DNA from: Stephanodiscus triporus
Lineage: Eukaryota > Bacillariophyta > Thalassiosirophyceae > Thalassiosirales > Thalassiosiraceae
Length of the DNA: 12,394 bases
Direction of reading: 5' to 3'
NCBI GenBank assembly: GCA_036939755.1
Contig: JALLAZ010000980.1
Location: forward strand, 1 to 12,394
Shown here: positions 6,962 to 12,394 of the stretch, one piece after another
Layout of the letters: every line of letters begins with the position of its first letter
Position numbering within the stretch: the first letter of the stretch is position 1
Notes under the pieces: model-generated
What the model was told of the DNA's origin: nothing
Seen by the model: only the letters and a program-made list of their open reading frames with translations
The model's database searches: none
Made by a program: the position numbers and the translations under genes

Positions 6962-9900
6962 TATGATCTTTCTCGATGCGTTGGGATTGATCATACACAA
7001 CAACCTGTCAACCATGACGTTCAACATACTTCTTCTGTCATACCAGGGGAACCAACGCCGGATGTTCCACCCCGCGTCCCCTCCGTCTCCTTCGCCGCCT
7101 GCTCACCTCCAGTCCCTTCCTCCGAGGCCTCCACGATCGACGACATTCCCACCAAGCCATCTATCAAAGACCATGTCGAGCCTCCACCTCCTGCTGAACC
7201 GCCTCCTTCTCTGCCCGCTACTCCTTCCGCCGCTACCGATGTATGCGATTACCCACTCGGCTCTGTCATCGACACCATTCTGAAGCGGCAGTACCGGCCC
7301 CCATCCCCTACCACTCCTTTTGAATTCCCGTTCTACACTCCACCAGCACTACAGGCGAACAATTTGGCCATATCCACTGACACCCACGACATCTATCCCC
7401 CAGCGGCGAGTGTTACTAGGGTTGTCGTCACACCCCGAGTCTTCGGCATCAAGGACGATTGTCGCTCCTCAGTTAAGGTCAACGATTGGTCCCTCATGGA
7501 TGCTGGCGCTAATATTTGTCTCACGGGCGATCACGATATTCTCGCAGACGCAGTCGACATTCCCCCACTCCCCATCACGGTGGCTCTCAACGGCGGTGAC
7601 ACGACGGTGGACGATTGTTGCACAAAGAGGGGCTTTATTCCATTGGCTCTCACTAACGGATCAATTCATTGGCAACCGTGCTACTATTCTACCAACGCCG
7701 CTGAAACAATTATTTCCCCCCAAGCCATCCTTGGCTCGAGTGACGTGTTTGCCTCGTGGACAATGACGGGGTACAAAGATGGCCGACCAGGAGCCATCCG
7801 TTTCGACAGTCACGACGGTTTTCTCAGCATGGTAATTGATCTGGTCTGTCGCGATGGCTTATATTACTGCCCGACTGACATCTTCACGCTCGGTACCCGC
7901 CCAGCCTTCTCGGGGCGTCCGCCAGTGCCATCGATCCCGGTGCCTCACGTCTCTCGGGTGGCCAACCAGCCTCCCTCTCCAGTCATCCGTCGCCCTTCAC
8001 GTTTTACCCCAACAAGTAAAGCCCGACAACTCGAGTCTGAGGTCTGGCTCCTTCGCTTGGGGTCCCCGGGGGTTACACAACTCGATGTCCTCCCTCAAAA
8101 CGTGACCGGCCTCCCGTCTACTTTTGAGTATCATCCTTTCCGGTTCGTCGATTTCAAAGAACAAGCTCACATCCGTAAGCAGGCCGCGCAACGTTCTGCT
8201 GTCCGGACGACCGAACGACAACGTCGTTTTTATATGGACTTCGGCTTCATGCGGGCTTCTACCTCAGATTACTCCCGCCGAGACAAGACCAAAGATCGGG
8301 TGGTGTTCTCTTACGATGGATTCTCATCGTACCTTCTGATCGTCGACGAAGCTTCACGTTATGTCTGGGTGTTCTTGACGGCCTCTAAATCACCCCCACT
8401 CGAGATTGTCAAAGAATTTCTAACACAACACGGCCACAGTGATGGTGGGTGTATCCGGACAGATCAGGGCGGCGAATTGGCTAGGAGCTCCGCCTTCCAA
8501 GATATGCTTCTGCGAGACTACCACTATACTCTCGAGCCGACCGGCGCCGACAGCCCCTCCCAAAATGGTGCTGTGGAGATATACAATGACAAGTTTGCCG
8601 TCCGCACTCGCACTCTTCTCTACGGCTCCGGTCTACCCGCAAAATTCTGGTCCGCGGCGCTCCTACACTCCGTCTACCTCCATAATCGTCTGGTCCATAG
8701 CGAAACGAAGGCCACTCCTTTCGAACGGTATTTTGGGATGAAGCCGGACCTGTCTCATCTTAAGGTGTTCGGTTCACGTGTGTGCGTCAAGCGTAGCGGC
8801 GACAGAACTGGTAAGTTGGACCGCAACGACTTCACCGGCATCTTCCTCGGATTCACTGCCACCGATCACAACATCCTCTACCTCGACCTGGACTCTGGTC
8901 TCGTCAAACGCAGCCATCATGCGCAATTCGACGAGGCTTGGTATTTACAACAGACTCGTCCACCGGCGGCACAACTTTTATATGACCTAGGCCTAGAAGC
9001 GGATCCTGAGGATGAACCTATCGACGCGCCAGCCACGACACACGCTCCTTGGCCCCCGTTTACGCTTTGCAAACCCACCACAGATAAATTTCGGATACCA
9101 CCGTTGTGCATCACCACACCACTACCGTTACGGGAGACTCTGGACACGCGACGCCCCACGACCGCGGCGGCGGCTCGTCTTCTTGCCTCACCCGAGTCTT
9201 CACTTACTCCTGGGGTCGTATCTAAAGCCAAAGCGACGTCACCCTCTGACATCGTGGCGGAATATCTCATTGGGAAACCCGACATGGCTACGGTATACAT
9301 GTCTCCGGATCCGTATTTCGACGCGTTCGAGGAACTCATCGACCTCCGTAACTTTGACCTCACACAACACCGCACTGCCGGCCTCTGCCTTGCCCACTCG
9401 GACAATCGTCTATTCCTGGGCTGTATGTCTCCTGGCACCCCAGGTGCTCGGATACCTCGATGGCGCTCACGACTCAAAGGAGCCTGGCTCATAAAAGTGG
9501 GCGACATTACTGTATCCACCATCGCTGATGCGCAGGCTGCTTTCCGTACTGCTTTCGCTACGGGGTCCTCGATCGTCAAGTTACTCTTCACCCACCCGGA
9601 GATCCGTCAAGACATTTCCCACGACGGCCTACCCATCGTTTCGTCTGCCCCCTTCTCCCAGCATATCCACGACCAACTGAACAAACGATGGGACTTCACC
9701 TCTGTCGCTGACTACCTGCGGAAAGCACCGCCCTATCAGATTGTGGAAGACGGCGACGTCCTCAACTACGTAACGCGGGTCATGAAATTGACACGAGGTA
9801 AACTTCTCCAACAAGTTGACTGGCCAGACTGGCAAGATTCGGAGTACCTCCAGCTTAACCAATATGACGCTCAAGGTATGTTCGGACCACCGGTGGCTGC

Positions 9901-11761
9901 AACTGAAGAGGACGCTATATTCCACTTGGTGTGGACCTATGCTATAAAGGCCGTCGACGGTCGGAAGAAGGCCCGTTGTGTCTGTGATGGATCCACCCGG
10001 TCAGGTATGGTTCGGATCTTAGCAGAGACGTACGCAAACTGCGTCGATCAAACGAGTGCTCGCCTTTTTTACGCCGTTGCTGCAGCGGAGAACCTACTTG
10101 TGTTTGGGGCCGATGTCTCCAACGCTTTCGCTGAAGCACCTCCTCCTAAACAAGGGTTCTTCATCAAACCGGATCGTGCGTTCAACGAATGGTGGGTACA
10201 ACATAAACGGTTGCCTCCTATCCCTCCGGGCCATGTCATCCCCGTCCTATCGGCTATGCAAGGCCATCCTGAATCACCACGGCTATGGGAAAAACACGCT
10301 GACGAGATTCTCCGCGACATTGGCCTCACACCTACAGTTCATGAACCATGCCTCTACTCAGGACATATTAACGGCCAACGGATTCTGTTTATGCGACAGG
10401 TGGATGATTTTGCTATCGCGGCGCCCGATACTAAAACGTCAGAAATACTTATGGACATGATCGATGACAAGCTGAAAATTCCTATCAAACGCCAGGGCTA
10501 TTTGGACATGTTTAATGGAATTGATGTACTACAGACTCGCTACTACATCAAAATCACGGTTAAAACCTTCATCGAGAAAATCTTCGAACCATACCTTGCG
10601 ACCTGGATGAAGAACACATATCCGTCTCCTGCGCGATCTACACCGTTACCATCGGACCCTACGTGGCTGAAGAAATTCAACGCAGCGGTTGGCGACCCGG
10701 ATAAGAAGGTTCAAGACAACCTTGCGAAATCTATGCAACTTAACTACCGCTCGGGCGTCGGTGAACTCATTTGGGCCATGACGACGTGTCGTCCTGATCT
10801 ATCGTATGCAGGCGTTAAACTATCACAGGCCAATACGTGCCCTCATGAACTTCACTTCCACGGACTAAAACACGCCCTGAAGTTCCTCTACAATTCTCGT
10901 GACGACGGTCTATATTTCTGGCGCACAGGTCCACGGATGGAACTTCCCGAAGGTCCAATACCACCCGTTCACAGCAACAAACAGGACATCCTCCTCGATA
11001 ATAGACCACAATTTGACGCAAATGTCGTGCACGCATACTCTGATTCGGATTGGGCCACATGTGTCAAAACCCGTCGCTCCTTCAGTGGCATATGCCTTCG
11101 ACTTGCTGGCGGTACAATTGCTTATAAATGCAAATTTCAGCCGACGGTCGCAGGTTCCTCTACCGAAGCCGAATTCATGGCAGCATATGACACGGGTAAG
11201 ATGATACTCTTTGTGAGGAGCGTACTCTGGGACCTCAACATTCCACAGGAAGCCGCAACCATTCTCTACGAAGATAACGATGGATGTACCGCCATGGGCA
11301 ACGCTCACAAACCCACTCCTCGAACACGACACATTGACATTAAATACTTCTCCTTGTGTGAATGGGTTGAACGCGACCTTATCCTTCTCGATAGGATAGA
11401 CACATCCATTAACATGTCCGACCACCTCACTAAACCCCTACAAACACTCCTCTTCCACCGACACGCTGATTTTCTCCTCGGCCATATCCCTCCAACCTAC
11501 TCACCGGTATACTCAGCCTTAGTCGGATCGTACAGTAACCATACCATTGATGTTGACAAGTTTACCCCTCACTCTTTCACTACCCCCCTCACAGCGGCCG
11601 CTTCTCGTATATATGCACCCATTATGGACGATTACGCATTGAGTCCGTGGTTACACGTGCTAGGGCATGGAGTGACAATCCAGTGTTCTGATGATTCTTT
11701 AGGCTTGTCTAGTTCACGCAGTCATCATAACACACTGGATTGTGGGGGGGTGTTACCATAG
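6956..11761 (+). CDS. pol: Pol polyprotein (protease, integrase, PDZ-like insert, reverse transcriptase, RNase H), translated as a Gag-Pol readthrough
   Basis: The frame is the gag frame after UGA. Numbering is from the codon at 7364; 136 further codons of Pro/Ser-rich linker lie before it. Protease: DAGANICLTG with Asp46. Integrase: core residues Asp292 (MDFG), Asp367 (RTDQGGEL) and Glu405 (QNGAVEIYN), followed by the copia-type FLGF and LDSGLVKRSHHAQFDE segments. PDZ-like domain: about 670-745. Reverse transcriptase: Asp917 (GADVSNAFAE), MQGHPESPRLW, and QVDD with Asp1014-1015. RNase H: Asp1227 (YSDSDWA), Glu1268 (STEAEF), Asp1304 (EDNDG) and SDHLTK. All catalytic acids are present, so the enzyme set looks competent. 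Oddities: Ala in the protease DxG, Gln for Tyr in the YVDD box, no HHCC finger before the integrase core, and a stop codon (11759-11761) supplied by the 3' LTR. Confidence 0.93.
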   Translation, partial: LGYDLSRCVGIDHTQQPVNHDVQHTSSVIPGEPTPDVPPRVPSVSFAACSPPVPSSEASTIDDIPTKPSIKDHVEPPPPAEPPPSLPATPSAATDVCDYPLGSVIDTILKRQYRPPSPTTPFEFPFYTPPALQANNLAISTDTHDIYPPAASVTRVVVTPRVFGIKDDCRSSVKVNDWSLMDAGANICLTGDHDILADAVDIPPLPITVALNGGDTTVDDCCTKRGFIPLALTNGSIHWQPCYYSTNAAETIISPQAILGSSDVFASWTMTGYKDGRPGAIRFDSHDGFLSMVIDLVCRDGLYYCPTDIFTLGTRPAFSGRPPVPSIPVPHVSRVANQPPSPVIRRPSRFTPTSKARQLESEVWLLRLGSPGVTQLDVLPQNVTGLPSTFEYHPFRFVDFKEQAHIRKQAAQRSAVRTTERQRRFYMDFGFMRASTSDYSRRDKTKDRVVFSYDGFSSYLLIVDEASRYVWVFLTASKSPPLEIVKEFLTQHGHSDGGCIRTDQGGELARSSAFQDMLLRDYHYTLEPTGADSPSQNGAVEIYNDKFAVRTRTLLYGSGLPAKFWSAALLHSVYLHNRLVHSETKATPFERYFGMKPDLSHLKVFGSRVCVKRSGDRTGKLDRNDFTGIFLGFTATDHNILYLDLDSGLVKRSHHAQFDEAWYLQQTRPPAAQLLYDLGLEADPEDEPIDAPATTHAPWPPFTLCKPTTDKFRIPPLCITTPLPLRETLDTRRPTTAAAARLLASPESSLTPGVVSKAKATSPSDIVAEYLIGKPDMATVYMSPDPYFDAFEELIDLRNFDLTQHRTAGLCLAHSDNRLFLGCMSPGTPGARIPRWRSRLKGAWLIKVGDITVSTIADAQAAFRTAFATGSSIVKLLFTHPEIRQDISHDGLPIVSSAPFSQHIHDQLNKRWDFTSVADYLRKAPPYQIVEDGDVLNYVTRVMKLTRGKLLQQVDWPDWQDSEYLQLNQYDAQGMFGPPVAATEEDAIFHLVWTYAIKAVDGRKKARCVCDGSTRSGMVRILAETYANCVDQTSARLFYAVAAAENLLVFGADVSNAFAEAPPPKQGFFIKPDRAFNEWWVQHKRLPPIPPGHVIPVLSAMQGHPESPRLWEKHADEILRDIGLTPTVHEPCLYSGHINGQRILFMRQVDDFAIAAPDTKTSEILMDMIDDKLKIPIKRQGYLDMFNGIDVLQTRYYIKITVKTFIEKIFEPYLATWMKNTYPSPARSTPLPSDPTWLKKFNAAVGDPDKKVQDNLAKSMQLNYRSGVGELIWAMTTCRPDLSYAGVKLSQANTCPHELHFHGLKHALKFLYNSRDDGLYFWRTGPRMELPEGPIPPVHSNKQDILLDNRPQFDANVVHAYSDSDWATCVKTRRSFSGICLRLAGGTIAYKCKFQPTVAGSSTEAEFMAAYDTGKMILFVRSVLWDLNIPQEAATILYEDNDGCTAMGNAHKPTPRTRHIDIKYFSLCEWVERDLILLDRIDTSINMSDHLTKPLQTLLFHRHADFLLGHIPPTYSPVYSALVGSYSNHTIDVDKFTPHSFTTPLTAAASRIYAPIMDDYALSPWLHVLGHGVTIQCSDDSLGLSSSRSHHNTLDCGGVLP
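6962..6995 (+). promoter_or_regulatory. inverted repeat just 3' of the gag stop (possible readthrough stimulator)
   Basis: TATGATC (6962-6968) and GATCATA (6989-6995) are perfect complements separated by 20 nt. The first arm begins 6 nt after the UGA, close to the spacing of stimulatory RNA structures at known readthrough sites. The stem is only 7 bp and AU-rich with a large loop, so it may be weak or part of a larger fold. Confidence 0.4.
9371..9595 (+). other. PDZ-like domain inside Pol, between integrase and reverse transcriptase
   Basis: Pol residues about 670-745 read as a PDZ pattern: a GL-x-L strand, NRLFLGCMSPGTPGAR (the 'v.pgsPAa' strand-helix turn), WLIKVGDITV (the 'GD.Il.vng' segment), IADAQAAFRTA (helix two) and IVKLLF (last strand). 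It sits in the normally poorly conserved spacer between IN and RT. PDZ domains bind C-terminal or internal peptide tails, so it could tether Pol to a host or Gag partner. The ligand-loop sequence is not canonical, so peptide binding is uncertain. Confidence 0.65.
11675..11743 (+). other. long hairpin abutting the polypurine tract
   Basis: ACAATCCAGTGT (11675-11686) pairs perfectly with ACACTGGATTGT (11732-11743), and the inner TGATGA (11689-11694) pairs with TCATCA (11722-11727), leaving a 27-nt loop and a small 2/4-nt internal bulge. The 3' arm ends at the base before the G7 tract. The segment also encodes the last residues of Pol. It may protect or present the polypurine tract, or act in RNA 3'-end formation or packaging. 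Confidence 0.75.
11744..11750 (+). other. polypurine tract (G7) for plus-strand priming
   Basis: GGGGGGG lies directly upstream of the 3' LTR start TGTTACC. This is the position where RNase H leaves the purine-rich RNA primer for plus-strand DNA synthesis. It is all G and short compared with many mixed A/G tracts. It is also translated as Gly-Gly-Val near the Pol C terminus. Confidence 0.8.
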
Positions 11762-11868
11762 GATCGTAGATAGCTAAGATACTAGCCACTCTTCTCTCCT
11801 ATCGTATCCATGNAGCCACTCTTCTCTCCTATCGTATCCATGCCTAGTGGGACGATGGGACGCTGAGA
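11751..11868 (+). repeat. 3' LTR (88 bp plus a 30-bp assembly duplication)
   Basis: The sequence matches the 5' LTR base for base up to the N at 11813, then repeats 29 bp before continuing identically to GACGCTGAGA. Removing the duplicated 29 bp and the N gives exactly 88 bp. The identity implies a recent insertion. The first 11 bases provide the TAG that ends pol. Confidence 0.9.
11784..11842 (+). other. probable assembly join: N flanked by an exact 29-bp duplication
   Basis: The 29-mer that starts AGCCACTCTT and ends GTATCCATG is present at 11784-11812 and again at 11814-11842, separated by a single N at 11813. The 5' LTR has only one copy. This is what results when two contigs with overlapping ends are placed side by side without merging. 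It is unlikely to be biological. Confidence 0.9.
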
Positions 11869-11873
11869 AAAAG
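11869..11873 (+). repeat. target-site duplication AAAAG, right copy
   Basis: AAAAG directly follows the 3' LTR end and matches 3722-3726. The agreement also supports the join across the N being correct, because it places the original left and right flanks at one insertion point. Confidence 0.8.
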
Positions 11874-12009
11874 GGGGGGGGGTCTGCATTTTTTGACCGG
11901 ACAGACAGAATTTTTGCACTCCTCTTCTTTAATTCCCCACAAAGTAAACCGCGCCCGGCGAGTGTGCACGCAGGCTGCTGGAGGCCACCATGGTCCACCC
12001 ATATCTGAG

Positions 12010-12019
12010 TACCTAGGTA
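12010..12019. repeat. 10-bp palindrome TACCTAGGTA
   Basis: TACCTAGGTA is its own reverse complement and lies 9 bp before the next hairpin. It could be a dimeric factor site in the former upstream region of the hydrolase, or chance. Confidence 0.5.
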
Positions 12020-12028
12020 TGGTAGAGA

Positions 12029-12055
12029 CTGGTGTGTAACTACGGTACACACCAG
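12029..12055. other. perfect 10-bp hairpin with 7-nt loop
   Basis: CTGGTGTGTA (12029-12038) and TACACACCAG (12046-12055) are perfect complements around ACTACGG. It lies in non-coding flank. The surrounding sequence does not fold as a tRNA, and no U-run suggests a terminator. Its role is unknown. Confidence 0.65.
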
Positions 12056-12338
12056 GCAATACCCTGGCACCCATAGCAATAATGATGGCCTCCTGTTTTG
12101 TGTGTTTTTTTCAAATAGCGCTCCAATTGCACATCTGCTGAATGTTCTAATTTGCTCTAATAGGTGTCATACGATGTCTGAAAAGTTTCGTTGAAAAAAA
12201 TTGACTCGAACCTAGTACCTGTTGACATCGTCAAACATTGAAACGCCCCACGCTAACAAAACACCCCATTTTACATGCTATTACCAGCCTGTGTTGTAAT
12301 TACCAAACTAAATGCATGTGGGGCCTAAAAAGTATTTG

Positions 12339-12355
12339 TACATTGTCCCAATGTA
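12339..12355. other. 7-bp hairpin with 3-nt loop
   Basis: TACATTG (12339-12345) and CAATGTA (12349-12355) pair around TCC in the AT-rich right flank. It is short and could be chance in this composition. Confidence 0.4.
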
Positions 12356-12394
12356 TGGGTTGAAGATGCCTGCAAAGTATTGGGATGTGGTTTC

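Larger units (their letters stand above)
3727..11868 (+). mobile_element. complete Ty1/copia-type LTR retrotransposon (CoDi-like)
   Basis: The element is about 8.1 kb. In order it carries an 88-bp 5' LTR, primer-binding-site candidate, 189-bp leader, gag, an in-frame UGA, pol with the copia order PR-IN-RT-RH, a hairpin, a G7 polypurine tract and the 3' LTR. IN preceding RT places it in Ty1/copia (Pseudoviridae-type) rather than gypsy. The two LTRs are identical apart from an assembly duplication in the 3' copy, both large frames are intact, and a 5-bp duplication flanks it, so it is a young and possibly mobile copy. It copies itself by reverse transcription of genomic RNA in Gag particles and integrates through IN. 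Confidence 0.95.
11874..12394. other. right flank without a supported gene (original upstream side of the hydrolase)
   Basis: After a G run (11873-11882) this 520-bp stretch becomes AT-richer from about 12080. The open frames present are short, lack recognisable domains, and in one case run through the LTR and the N. It contains small inverted repeats, listed separately, and an ACATGC/GCATGT pair (12273-12278 and 12314-12319) flanked by CCCC and GGGG. Before the insertion it would have been the promoter-side neighbour of the hydrolase gene. Confidence 0.55.

Noticed and set aside
7364..7366. TTG as an independent start for Pol
   Set aside because: The frame is open back to the gag UGA with no ATG, and Pol proteins in such elements are made as Gag fusions, so initiation at a TTG is not needed.
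12029..12055. Hairpin with a 7-nt loop as a tRNA anticodon arm
   Set aside because: The neighbouring sequence lacks acceptor and T arms and a GTTC-type loop; only one stem is present.
1..12394. Bacterial systems such as CRISPR arrays, operons or toxin-antitoxin pairs
   Set aside because: Spliced genes and a copia retrotransposon mark the DNA as eukaryotic nuclear; no spaced direct-repeat array is present.

Overview
This looks like nuclear DNA of a stramenopile alga, most likely a diatom. The reasons are short GT-AG introns (about 100-240 bp) in compact GC-rich genes, proteins padded with Gly/Asp/Arg-rich loops, and a Ty1/copia-type retrotransposon whose Pol motifs (for example QVDD in place of YVDD, and an N-terminal integrase region without the HHCC finger) resemble diatom 'CoDi'-type copia elements as I remember them. 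No species is assigned. Assignments rest on reading motifs, not on database searches.

Layout. Positions 1-730 are low-complexity, repeat-bearing flank with a 17-bp tandem duplication, CGT/CAT microsatellite stretches, C12 and C13 runs and three diverged acidic-coding repeats. Positions 731-1493 (+) hold a two-exon gene for a 173-residue protein with an MGCxxS lipid-anchor N terminus and a conserved Gly/Pro-rich beta-type module. Positions 1903-3664 (-) hold a three-exon, 490-residue alpha/beta hydrolase, rebuilt here from three exons whose lengths and phases fit exactly; its first intron contains a 39-base G/C homopolymer. The two genes are convergent.

Positions 3727-11868 are a complete copia-type LTR retrotransposon on the + strand, inserted 62 bp upstream of the hydrolase start codon and head-to-head with it. 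It has identical, very short (88-bp) LTRs, a 5-bp target-site duplication (AAAAG), a candidate primer-binding site directly after the LTR, a 983-residue Gag with coiled coil and zinc knuckle, and a Pol with protease, integrase, a PDZ-like insert, reverse transcriptase and RNase H. A large hairpin abuts a G7 polypurine tract just before the 3' LTR. A one-base gap (N) in the 3' LTR is flanked by an exact 29-bp duplication and looks like an assembly join.

The main observation is how gag and pol are joined. They share one reading frame and are separated by one UGA in the context UGA CUA G, a known efficient stop-codon readthrough motif. A 7-bp inverted repeat begins 6 nt downstream, and there is no in-frame ATG before the protease active site. 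This suggests Gag-Pol is made by programmed readthrough. The PDZ-like domain between integrase and reverse transcriptase is the second notable point. Positions 11874-12394 are AT-richer flank with small hairpins and no gene I can support.
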